From Gemmatimonadota bacterium (GTDB taxonomy: Bacteria; Gemmatimonadota; Gemmatimonadetes; Gemmatimonadales; Gemmatimonadaceae): a DNA stretch of 5,692 bases. The position numbers and the translations under genes were made by a program. Shown piece after piece: positions 1 to 5,692 of the stretch (positions are counted from its first letter, which is position 1; each line of letters opens with the position of its first letter). The DNA lies in assembly GCA_028287205.1 (NCBI GenBank), contig JAQBQC010000556.1:1-5692 (forward strand), written 5' to 3'. The notes under the pieces were generated by a model. The model was not told the origin of the DNA, ran no database searches, and saw only the letters and a program-made list of their open reading frames with translations.

Positions 1-67
1 CTGAAGCGAGCGCCGAAACGAGAAGCGCCGCGAGCAAACCGCCACGACGGAACGGTACGTTGCGCAT
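1..67 (-). CDS. N-terminus of an exported protein (partial, signal peptide only)
   Basis: Only the first 22 codons lie in the window; the gene runs off the left edge. The visible peptide starts MRNVPFRRGG and continues LLAALLVSALAS. It has a basic N-region with three arginines followed by a hydrophobic alanine/leucine core, which is a classical bacterial signal peptide, so the mature product should be periplasmic, outer-membrane or secreted. The ATG at 67-65 is preceded on the minus strand by AGGA about 10 bases upstream, a plausible ribosome binding site that supports this start. The adjacent arginines (FRRGGLL) faintly recall a Tat motif, but the usual hydrophobic residue after RRx is missing, so Sec export is more likely. 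The gene is divergent from the ABC permease gene. The mature protein is not visible, so its function is unknown. A substrate-binding protein for the neighbouring transporter is possible but unsupported. Confidence 0.6.
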   Translation of the reverse strand, partial: MRNVPFRRGGLLAALLVSALAS

Positions 68-90
68 GTGTAAACAATCCTGTGTTCACA
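67..90. promoter_or_regulatory. Pair of TGTGTNNACA-like 10-mers at the start of the exported-protein gene
   Basis: TGTGTAAACA (67-76) and TGTGTTCACA (81-90) match at 8 of 10 bases and are spaced 14 bp start to start. The second has TGTG/CACA arms that are reverse complements. They overlap the start codon and ribosome binding region of the minus-strand gene, where a repressor or an mRNA-level regulator could act. This is a visual pattern only; no known operator is recognised and chance is a real alternative. Confidence 0.2.
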
Positions 91-443
91 AGGGAAGAAA
101 CCCAACCGCAGGACCTGGCCGTCGCGCTCACGAGGGAACGCGTCGCAAGAGCCTGCGACCGAGCCGCTGGGCTACCCCCAGACGACGCCTGAAAGCGCTG
201 CGGGTAACCGACGACGCCGCGCAGGGTTGGCCGCTAAATCGCCCTGACTGGCCGATAGCTGCGGCGCTCGCCGTTGCTCTGCAATGATGCCGCTCGCTGC
301 TCGACGTCGCGACACCCAAATCGTGCTCCCTGAGGCACTTCCACCTCCGATCGCGCACGGCTAACTGCTAACTTATGGATCGCGCGTGGAACGCCTGATG
401 GTCCGCGCCGCCGCCAGCATCGTTCCCACTTCACGCGCGCGCC
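68..443. other. Divergent intergenic region without a supportable gene
   Basis: This 376-bp stretch separates the minus-strand exported-protein gene from the plus-strand permease gene and should contain both promoters. Open frames cross it but encode arginine-rich, low-complexity peptides typical of shadow frames in GC-rich DNA. I see no tRNA, no clear sigma-70 -35/-10 pair, no riboswitch and no terminator. Small repeats present are GATCGCGC at 349-356 and again at 378-385, flanking a tandem CTAACTG/CTAACTT at 361-374. The latter is one of the few AT-richer spots ahead of the permease and may mark its promoter area, but that is a guess. Confidence 0.5.
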
Positions 444-2204
444 ATGGCACAGCCGATCATTCCCGTGCGGGCGCCGATCTCGAGCGGCGAGCCGAGCGAG
501 CCGCCGCGCGTGCCGCCCACACCGCGCTGGGTCGACGCCCTGATGCTCTGCGTCGTCGCGGCAGTGGCGTACGGGATCATGCGCGCCGCGGCCGAGTGGC
601 GCGCGCCGCTCTCGCCCAACGTTCAGGTGAGCCTCTCCGCTCGGCTGCTCCCCTACTACGCGGGACTGTCGACGCTGCGGATGACGATCGCGTACGTGCT
701 CTCCCTCGCGTTCAGTATCGCCTATGCGCGCATCGCCGCGGGGAGCCGCGCGGCCGAGCGGCTGATGCTTCCGCTGCTCGACATTCTGCAGAGTATTCCG
801 ATTCTTTCGTTCATGCCCGGCGTGGTGCTCGGCCTCGCGGCGCTGTTCCCGGGACGCACGCTTGGGCTCGAGATCGCCGCGGTCATCCTCATCTTCACGA
901 GCCAGGCGTGGAATCTGGCGTTCAGCTTTCATCAGTCGCTGCTCACGATTCCGCGCGAGCTGAGCGAGGCCGCGGCGGTGTACCGGCTCGGGTTCTGGCG
1001 ACGGTTCACGCGTCTCGAGCTGCCCTTCGGCGCGATCTCCCTCATCGCCAACAGCATGATGAGCTGGGCGGGCGGGTGGTTCTTTCTCATGGCATCCGAG
1101 CAGTTCACGCTCGGCTCGAGCAACCTTCGGCTCCCGGGCCTCGGGTCGTACCTCGCGGCGGCGGCAGACGCGGGCGACACGCGCGCCCTCGTACTTGGCC
1201 TTGCGACGCTGATCTTCGTCATCGTGCTGCTCGATCAGCTGATCTGGCGTCCACTCGTCGCATGGTCGGATCGCTTCAAGCTCGAGCAGTCGGGTGGCGA
1301 CGCTCCGCACTCGCGCCTGCTCGATGCGCTGCGTGGCTCCGCGATGGTCGAGTGGGTGAGCGCGCACGCGACGCGACCGCTCGCGCGCGCGCTCGATCGC
1401 AAGCTCGGCTCCGCCAGGCAATCCGAGCGCCGCATGCGCGCGCCGCGGCGCGATGCGCGTTCGCTTCTGGTGCGATGGGCGCCCATGGTGCTGTTGGTGG
1501 CGCTCGCGATCTGGGGCGCGGTCGCGACCATCCGCGCGCTCGCGGGGATGGCGTGGAGCGATTGGCGTCTGGTCGCGATGAGCGCGGGCGCGACCTTCTT
1601 GCGCACGACGATCGCGCTCGTGCTCGCCGCGGCGTGGACGATTCCCGCGGGGGTCGCAATCGGAACGAATCCGCGCTGGGCCCGTCGCGCGCAACCGTTG
1701 GTGCAGATCACCGCGTCGGTTCCGGCGACGGCTGTGTTTCCGGTACTTCTGCTCGCGCTCCTCGCGCTGCCGGGCGGGCTCAACATCGCTGCCGTCGCGC
1801 TGATGTTGCTTGGTACGCAGTGGTATGTGCTCTTCAACGTGATCGCCGGCGCGATGGCCATCCCCTCGGATCTGCGCGAGGCCGCGAAGACGTATCGTGT
1901 CACAGGCTGGCGCCGGTGGAAGACGCTCGTGCTTCCGGCAATCTTTCCGTATCTCGTGACGGGAATGATCACGGCGACTGGCGGGGCGTGGAACGCGAGC
2001 ATCGTGTCGGAATACGTGACCTTTGCGGGACGCAAGGAGAGCACGATCGGCCTCGGCTCACTGATCGCGCAGGCGGCCGAGCGGAGTGACTTTCGACTGT
2101 TGCTCGCGGGGACGATCGTGATGGCCGCGATCGTGATCGCGACCAATCGGCTGGTATGGCGGCGGCTCTACGCGCTCGCCGAAGCGCGCTATCGCCTCGA
2201 CTGA
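444..2204 (+). CDS. Fused two-domain ABC transporter permease, nitrate/sulfonate/taurine type
   Basis: An inner-membrane channel subunit of an ABC importer in which two permease halves are fused (586 residues; single-domain relatives have about 250-300). By eye each half has about six membrane segments: roughly 31-50, 78-98, 107-134, 140-160, 195-217 and 247-270, then 344-365, 379-407, 420-443, 446-468, 500-520 and 552-572. Each half carries an EAA loop that contacts the ATPase: EAAAVYRLGFWRRF with LP at 193-194, and EAAKTYRVTGWRRW with LP at 497-498. The halves also match around 115-130 against 421-436 and around 232-240 against 536-544, showing internal duplication. A charged arginine-rich linker (about 271-343) joins them. 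This organisation corresponds to the 'ABC-type anion transport, duplicated permease' group. ATG 444 is the first start after an in-frame stop at 396-398 and no ATG, GTG or TTG lies between them; no convincing Shine-Dalgarno precedes it. The ATPase gene follows after 25 bp. Substrate unknown. Confidence 0.9.
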   Translation: MAQPIIPVRAPISSGEPSEPPRVPPTPRWVDALMLCVVAAVAYGIMRAAAEWRAPLSPNVQVSLSARLLPYYAGLSTLRMTIAYVLSLAFSIAYARIAAGSRAAERLMLPLLDILQSIPILSFMPGVVLGLAALFPGRTLGLEIAAVILIFTSQAWNLAFSFHQSLLTIPRELSEAAAVYRLGFWRRFTRLELPFGAISLIANSMMSWAGGWFFLMASEQFTLGSSNLRLPGLGSYLAAAADAGDTRALVLGLATLIFVIVLLDQLIWRPLVAWSDRFKLEQSGGDAPHSRLLDALRGSAMVEWVSAHATRPLARALDRKLGSARQSERRMRAPRRDARSLLVRWAPMVLLVALAIWGAVATIRALAGMAWSDWRLVAMSAGATFLRTTIALVLAAAWTIPAGVAIGTNPRWARRAQPLVQITASVPATAVFPVLLLALLALPGGLNIAAVALMLLGTQWYVLFNVIAGAMAIPSDLREAAKTYRVTGWRRWKTLVLPAIFPYLVTGMITATGGAWNASIVSEYVTFAGRKESTIGLGSLIAQAAERSDFRLLLAGTIVMAAIVIATNRLVWRRLYALAEARYRLD

Positions 2205-2233
2205 TGGATGCAACAATGAGCACACGAGCATGA
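2204..2233 (+). other. Nine-codon mini-ORF bridging the permease and ATPase genes
   Basis: An ATG at 2204 overlaps the permease stop (TGATG) and opens a frame reading MDATMSTRA. Its TGA at 2231-2233 overlaps the ATPase start as ATGA. It could pass terminating ribosomes from the permease to the ATPase, since no good Shine-Dalgarno precedes the ATPase ATG. There is no evidence that the peptide has a function of its own, and an ORF this short can arise by chance. Confidence 0.2.
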
Positions 2234-3615
2234 GCGAAGCAGACACGATCGTCGCCACGTGGAGCACGAGCACCGCATTGCTGGCGGCGCGCGACGTGAT
2301 GAAGTACTTCGGCGACGATCGGCGCCCCGTGCTGGAGCACGTGTCGGTCGAGCTGCACGAAGGCGAGTTCGTCGCGTTGCTCGGACCATCGGGATCGGGA
2401 AAGTCGACGCTGCTGCGCATTCTCGCGGGGCTCATGGAGCCGTCGGGCGGCGAGGTGCTCGTGCATGGAGCACCGCTCGAGGGAACGAATCCGAACGTTG
2501 CTCTCGTCTTTCAGAGCTTCGCGCTGTTTCCCTGGCTCGATGTGCTCCAGAACGTGGAGCTCGGGCTGCTCTCCATGGAAGTATCGGACGATGAGCGTCG
2601 CCGCCGCGCGCTGAAGGCAATCGATCTGATAGGACTCGATGGATACGAAGAGGCCTTTCCCAAGGAGCTGTCGGGTGGCATGAAGCAGCGAGTGGGCTTT
2701 GCGCGCGCGCTCGTCGTGCAGCCGGAGGTGCTGTTCATGGACGAGCCGTTCTCCGCGCTCGATGTGTTGACGGCGGAGAATCTGCGCACGGAGCTGCAGG
2801 ATCTCTGGCTCGCCAAGACGATGCCGACGAAGGCCGTCGTGATGGTGACGCACAACATCGATGAGGCGGTATCGCTCGCGGACCGCATCCTCGTGTTCGG
2901 CGCAAATCCCGGGCACATTCGCGTCGAGCTCAAGGGACTCCCGCCGTCCGATCGAAGCGAGAAGAGTGCGACGCGCGCGCGGCTCGTGGATCTCATCTAC
3001 CGAATCATGACGAATCCGGAAGACGATGCCGTGGCCATCGTCGAGCAGAGCCTGCAAGGGCGCACGCGGCCGATCGCTGCGCGCGGGCCCGGGCGCGCGG
3101 CGGCGACGCGCGCGCGGCGCTATCAGGTGCTTCCGGATGTGAGCATCGATGACCTGACGGGACTCGTGCAGTACATCGGAGGCATCGGAGGCCATGCGGC
3201 GGTGCAGGATCTCGCGCGCGACCTGCAGATGCGCGCGGAGGATCTGCTCGCGATCGTCGAGGCGATCGATCTCCTAGGATTCGGCGCGCTGCAGGAGCGA
3301 CAGGTGGTGCTCACCCCGATCGGGACTCGCTTCGCCGACGCGGAGCTCGATGAGGAGAAGGCGATCTTTCGCGCGCAGGCGCTCGACCACATCGCTCTGC
3401 TCCACCACATCGTGCGCGACCTCGAGACCACGCCCACGCACACGCTCGATGCGGAACGCATCATCGACGAGCTGGAGCACAGTTTCAGCAGCGAGGAGGC
3501 CAGGCGCCAGTTCGAGACGGCGGTGGACTGGGGGCGCTACGCGGAGCTGTTCACCTACGACGATTCGAGCGGCGAGCTGACGCTGGACGAGGAGCATCGC
3601 CTGCGGCGAAGCTAG
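2230..3615 (+). CDS. ABC importer ATPase (nitrate/sulfonate/taurine type) with C-terminal AAA-associated-like domain
   Basis: A cytoplasmic ATPase that should power the permease encoded just upstream. Residues about 15-260 form a complete ABC domain: Walker A GPSGSGKST (52-60), Q-loop Gln95, signature LSGGMKQR (147-154), Walker B VLFMDEP (167-173) with Glu172, D-loop SALD (175-178) and switch His208. All catalytic residues are present, so it looks active. The overall sequence resembles TauB/SsuB/NrtD-type ATPases. A basic Ala/Arg-rich linker (about 277-297) leads to an extra domain (about 299-461), making the protein much longer than the usual 250-270 residues. That domain matches my memory of the AAA-associated domain (PF09821) found on ATPases paired with duplicated permeases. 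Its helices at about 322-350 followed by a strand pair near 355-370 (VVLTPIGTRFAD) resemble a winged helix. It may be regulatory. ATG 2230 lies 25 bp after the permease stop, consistent with an operon. Confidence 0.92.
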   Translation: MSEADTIVATWSTSTALLAARDVMKYFGDDRRPVLEHVSVELHEGEFVALLGPSGSGKSTLLRILAGLMEPSGGEVLVHGAPLEGTNPNVALVFQSFALFPWLDVLQNVELGLLSMEVSDDERRRRALKAIDLIGLDGYEEAFPKELSGGMKQRVGFARALVVQPEVLFMDEPFSALDVLTAENLRTELQDLWLAKTMPTKAVVMVTHNIDEAVSLADRILVFGANPGHIRVELKGLPPSDRSEKSATRARLVDLIYRIMTNPEDDAVAIVEQSLQGRTRPIAARGPGRAAATRARRYQVLPDVSIDDLTGLVQYIGGIGGHAAVQDLARDLQMRAEDLLAIVEAIDLLGFGALQERQVVLTPIGTRFADAELDEEKAIFRAQALDHIALLHHIVRDLETTPTHTLDAERIIDELEHSFSSEEARRQFETAVDWGRYAELFTYDDSSGELTLDEEHRLRRS

Positions 3616-3616
3616 C

Positions 3617-3631
3617 GCCCGCCTGAGCGGC
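3617..3631 (+). repeat. Left copy of a 15-bp direct repeat
   Basis: GCCCGCCTGAGCGGC begins two bases after the ATPase stop codon. It recurs with one mismatch at 3813-3827 in the same orientation, so the pair brackets almost the whole convergent intergenic region. Confidence 0.6.
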
Positions 3632-3682
3632 AGTCGCGAACGTGGTCCGCGATTGCGCCCATGCGGGCACTAACAATTTGAT

Positions 3683-3720
3683 ACGGATTGAACGGACACT
3701 AACGGACAGTGACGGAAACG
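3683..3720 (+). repeat. Degenerate 9-10 bp array, four ACGGA units
   Basis: Four consecutive units start with ACGGA: ACGGATTGA, ACGGACACTA, ACGGACAGTG and ACGGAAACG (starts 3683, 3692, 3702, 3712). They are in inverse orientation to the tandem array at 3751-3795 and form the left arm of its potential hairpin. The second unit's CACTAAC repeats the core of the 13-bp terminal arm. Confidence 0.6.
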
Positions 3721-3727
3721 TCCAAAC

Positions 3728-3745
3728 CGAAGTTACTTCGTTTTT
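3728..3745 (+). terminator. Candidate rho-independent terminator for the ABC transporter operon
   Basis: A short hairpin, CGAAG-TTA-CTTCG (3728-3740), is followed immediately by TTTTT (3741-3745), about 110 bases after the ATPase stop. The stem is only five base pairs with two A-T pairs flanked by G-C, so alone it is weak. It sits in the loop of the larger inverted-repeat fold, which could reinforce termination on the plus strand. No equivalent T tract follows the hairpin on the minus strand. Confidence 0.4.
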
Positions 3746-3750
3746 GTCCG

Positions 3751-3795
3751 TTTAATCCGTTTAATCCGTTTAATTCGTTTAATTCGTTTAATTCG
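3751..3795 (+). repeat. Five-copy 9-bp tandem repeat TTTAATYCG
   Basis: Two perfect copies of TTTAATCCG (3751-3768) are followed by three perfect copies of TTTAATTCG (3769-3795). The partial unit TTTTTGTCCG precedes them and TTTTT follows. The ordered C-to-T variant blocks suggest recent expansion of two unit versions by slippage. The unit length differs from CRISPR repeats and there are no spacers. Confidence 0.9.
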
Positions 3796-3812
3796 TTTTT
3801 CTCAGTGTTAGT

Positions 3813-3827
3813 GCCCGCCCGAGCGGC
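3813..3827 (+). repeat. Right copy of the 15-bp direct repeat
   Basis: GCCCGCCCGAGCGGC matches 3617-3631 at 14 of 15 positions. Its first six bases overlap the outer end of the right inverted-repeat arm, and it ends nine bases before the stop codon of the minus-strand permease gene. Confidence 0.6.
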
Positions 3828-3835
3828 GCCCGAGA

Positions 3836-5692
3836 CTAGTCCGTGCGCATCGTGACGCTCGGATCCACTCGCGCCGCACGCCGCGCAGGGACGAAGCACG
3901 CGAGCGCCGCGATTGCGAGCAGCAGCACCGGTACCGCGACGAACGTCGCCGCGTCCGTCGCGCTCACCTCGAACAGCAGCTTCGAGACGGCTCGGGTGAG
4001 GGCCGCGGACGCGAGCAGCCCGAGCCCGATCCCGATCGCCGCGACGCCGAGCCCCTCGCGCAGCACGAGACGGTAGATCTCGCCGGCGCGCGCGCCGAGC
4101 GCGAGGCGAATCCCGATCTCTCGCGAGCGGCGTCCCACGGCGTAGGTCATCACGCCGTAGATGCCGACTGCCGCGAGCACGAGCGCCAGCGTCGCGAACA
4201 CGGCGAGCAGCGTGGTTCTGAACTTGTCGCCCGCGACATTCTCTTCCACCAGCTCGTGCACCGTCCGCACGTTCGCCACCGCGAGCTCCGGATCGAGCTG
4301 GTGCACGGCGTCGCGAACGAGGCGTCCGACCTCGTCGGCGCTCGCGCGAGTGCGCGCCACGACGGAGAAGCTCGGGGTCGCACCCATCCCTCCCTGCACG
4401 AAGGGAAAGTAGATCGCGTCGGACGGATCCTGCGCGACGCCGTCGTAGCGCACATTTCCGACGACGCCGACGACCGTGTAGGCGTTGTCATCGCCCGTGC
4501 CGCCGACGTTGATCCGCTCGCCCACGGGATTCGTGCCCGGAAAATACTTTCGCGCCAGCGCATCACTGATGATCACCCTGTTCGGCGCGTCGGAATTGTC
4601 GTGCTCGTCGAAGATGCGTCCGGAGAGCAGCGGGATTCCGAGCGCGGCGAAGTAGTCGCCGTCCACCGCGAGCACGTCGGCGAGCGGAGAGAACTCGCCC
4701 TCCCCGGGAGGACGACGGGTGACGAAGAAATCCGAGCTCGAGCCGAAGACATCCGGAGGGAGGCCGACACTCGCACTCACCTTTTCCATGCCGGGCCGTG
4801 TTCGCAGGTCGGCGAGCAACCGATCGTGGAACACAGCGATCTGCGCCGTCTTCGCGTAGCGAATCGACGGCAGCGCGATCGAGGCGGTAACGACGCTGTC
4901 GCCGCGCACACCTGTGTCGACGCTGCGCAGCTTCGAGAGACTGCGCACGAGCAGCCCCGCTCCCACGAGAAGCACGAGCGACAGCGCGAACTCCGCGACG
5001 ACGAGCGCGCTGCGCAGCCGGCGGCGCGACGGTGCATCGGTGCCGCCGCGCACGGCCTCGCGCACCGCGCCGATCGCGCGCGCCGATGCGCCGAGAATCG
5101 CGGGAGCGAGGGCGAAGAGGAGCACGCTGCCCATGGTGGCGAGTGCCGCAAGGGCGAGCACGCGTCCATCGACGCCCGTCTTGAAATCGCGCAGCACGAA
5201 GAGGCTCTCGGGTGCAATCGAGGTGAGCACGCGCACGCCCCACATCGCCACGAGCACGCCGAGCGCTCCGCCGAGGAGCGCGAGCAGCGCACCTTCGATG
5301 AGGAGCTGGCGCACGAGCGCCGCGCGGCTCGCGCCGAGCGCGGTGCGTACGGCGATCTCGGCCTCGCGACTCGTCGCCCGCGCGAGCATCAGGTTCGTCA
5401 CGTTCACGCACGCGATGAGCAGCACGACGAGCACCGCGCCCATGAGCATCAGCAGAACGGGGCGCAGCGGACCGCTGAAGCGCTGGCTCATCGACTGCTC
5501 GACGAACGTCCAGCGATCGGGTCCCCCGGGGAATTGCGCGCGAACACCGGCTGCGATTTGCGCGAGCGCCGCGTCGCGCTGAGCGGCGCTCACGCCGGGC
5601 TTCTCGCGCGCGAGCACCGCGAGTCCGAACGGACCGCGGCGGGGCGGCGGGGGAAAGTTGTCGTTGATCCAGAGCTCCGCGCGATCGCCCCG
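3836..5692 (-). CDS. ADOP/MacB-type (FtsX-family) ABC permease, 5' end beyond the window
   Basis: The C-terminal 618 residues of an inner-membrane permease; the frame is open to the right edge, so the start is missing. A GTG at 5617 is internal, because conserved-looking sequence (ELWINDN, then GPFGLAVLAREKPGV) continues upstream of it. Visible-residue order: the end of a periplasmic MacB-like domain (1-75); a first FtsX module with membrane segments near 79-99, 131-149 and 176-199 and the loop REAEIAVRTALGASR (109-123); a segment near 229-250; a second periplasmic domain (about 251-490); and a second FtsX module with segments near 493-517, 545-565 and 584-602, the loop RSREIGIRLALGAR (522-535) and a C-terminal ARRAARVDPSVTMR tail. 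This duplicated layout is typical of Acidobacterial Duplicated Orphan Permeases (about 800-900 residues), so some 200 residues are missing. Relatives act in lipoprotein, peptide or drug export or mechanotransmission; the substrate is unknown. No partner ATPase of the MacB/LolD type is visible. Confidence 0.9.
   Translation of the reverse strand, partial: RGDRAELWINDNFPPPPRRGPFGLAVLAREKPGVSAAQRDAALAQIAAGVRAQFPGGPDRWTFVEQSMSQRFSGPLRPVLLMLMGAVLVVLLIACVNVTNLMLARATSREAEIAVRTALGASRAALVRQLLIEGALLALLGGALGVLVAMWGVRVLTSIAPESLFVLRDFKTGVDGRVLALAALATMGSVLLFALAPAILGASARAIGAVREAVRGGTDAPSRRRLRSALVVAEFALSLVLLVGAGLLVRSLSKLRSVDTGVRGDSVVTASIALPSIRYAKTAQIAVFHDRLLADLRTRPGMEKVSASVGLPPDVFGSSSDFFVTRRPPGEGEFSPLADVLAVDGDYFAALGIPLLSGRIFDEHDNSDAPNRVIISDALARKYFPGTNPVGERINVGGTGDDNAYTVVGVVGNVRYDGVAQDPSDAIYFPFVQGGMGATPSFSVVARTRASADEVGRLVRDAVHQLDPELAVANVRTVHELVEENVAGDKFRTTLLAVFATLALVLAAVGIYGVMTYAVGRRSREIGIRLALGARAGEIYRLVLREGLGVAAIGIGLGLLASAALTRAVSKLLFEVSATDAATFVAVPVLLLAIAALACFVPARRAARVDPSVTMRTD

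Larger units (their letters stand above)
3663..3818. repeat. 156-bp element with perfect 13-bp inverted ends
   Basis: GCGGGCACTAACA at 3663-3675 is the exact reverse complement of TGTTAGTGCCCGC at 3806-3818. Inside, the left side carries ACGGA-type units (3683-3720) and the right side carries the opposing TCCGTTTAA-type units, so 3683-3707 can pair with 3746-3769 (about 20 of 25 aligned positions identical to the reverse complement). The whole element could extrude as a long imperfect hairpin or cruciform. It is visibly richer in A+T than both flanking genes. It lies between two convergent genes, where a bidirectional terminator, a REP/BIME-like repeat or a small non-autonomous transposon (MITE-like) would all fit. 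No clear target-site duplication borders the ends, and no transposase is visible. Confidence 0.75.

Noticed and set aside
68..443. A tRNA, riboswitch or other structured RNA in the divergent intergenic region
   Set aside because: No cloverleaf, conserved riboswitch core or strong terminator hairpin could be made out by eye.
234..1694. A minus-strand open frame of 486 codons overlapping the permease gene
   Set aside because: Its translation is dominated by Arg, Ala, Glu and His with no recognisable domain or hydrophobic pattern, while the plus strand encodes a clear permease. It is a shadow frame caused by high GC.
386..2089. A plus-strand open frame of 567 codons in another frame over the permease gene
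   Set aside because: It is Arg/Ala-rich, low-complexity sequence with no motifs. The frame beginning at 444 has duplicated EAA loops and membrane segments.
1969..3195. A minus-strand open frame of 408 codons antisense to the end of the permease and much of the ATPase gene
   Set aside because: The composition is that of a shadow frame (His/Arg/Glu-rich) and the opposite strand encodes all the ABC ATPase motifs.
3751..3795. CRISPR array
   Set aside because: The repeats are 9 bp and directly adjacent, with no spacers, and no cas genes are nearby.
3699..3899. A small minus-strand open frame containing the Asn-Glu-Leu/Asn-Gly-Leu repeats
   Set aside because: It overlaps the end of the permease gene in another frame and gets its pattern from the 9-bp array. 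There is no ribosome binding site or recognisable domain.
5615..5617. GTG as the start of the minus-strand permease
   Set aside because: The same frame stays open upstream to the window edge with family-like sequence, and known relatives have about 200 more N-terminal residues including a first membrane segment.
2230..5692. Functional pairing of the ABC ATPase with the minus-strand ADOP permease
   Set aside because: The ATPase is of the nitrate/sulfonate importer type and sits in an operon with its own EAA-loop permease. ADOP/MacB permeases use a different ATPase class, and the genes are convergent.

Overview
The window is strongly G+C-rich, with long shadow open frames on both strands, as expected of a GC-rich soil-type bacterium. 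The minus-strand gene at the right looks like an ADOP permease (Acidobacterial Duplicated Orphan Permease). That family is expanded in Acidobacteriota and Gemmatimonadota, so one of those phyla is the best guess. This is inference from gene content and composition; no rRNA or marker gene is present.

Layout from left to right: (1) positions 1-67, minus strand, the first 22 codons of an exported protein whose signal peptide is visible and whose body lies outside the window; (2) 68-443, a divergent intergenic region with no supportable gene; (3) 444-2204, plus strand, a 586-residue fused (duplicated) ABC importer permease of the nitrate/sulfonate/taurine type; (4) 2230-3615, plus strand, its ABC ATPase with an extra C-terminal domain of about 160 residues that resembles the 'AAA-associated' domain and has a winged-helix look; (5) 3616-3835, the convergent intergenic region, which holds an AT-richer repeat element of about 156 bp with perfect 13-bp inverted ends, a five-copy 9-bp tandem array, an opposing degenerate array and a small hairpin followed by T5; (6) 3836-5692, minus strand, the C-terminal 618 residues of an ADOP/MacB-type permease running off the right edge.

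The two plus-strand genes are separated by 25 bp and almost certainly form one transcription unit: one polypeptide supplies both membrane halves and the other supplies the ATPase. No substrate-binding protein is visible with them, so the substrate cannot be named; the family suggests a small anion or organosulfonate-like solute. The ADOP gene is convergent and probably unrelated in function. The least explained part of the window is the repeat element at 3663-3818, followed by the ATPase's C-terminal domain. I did not find convincing evidence for an entirely new multi-gene system.
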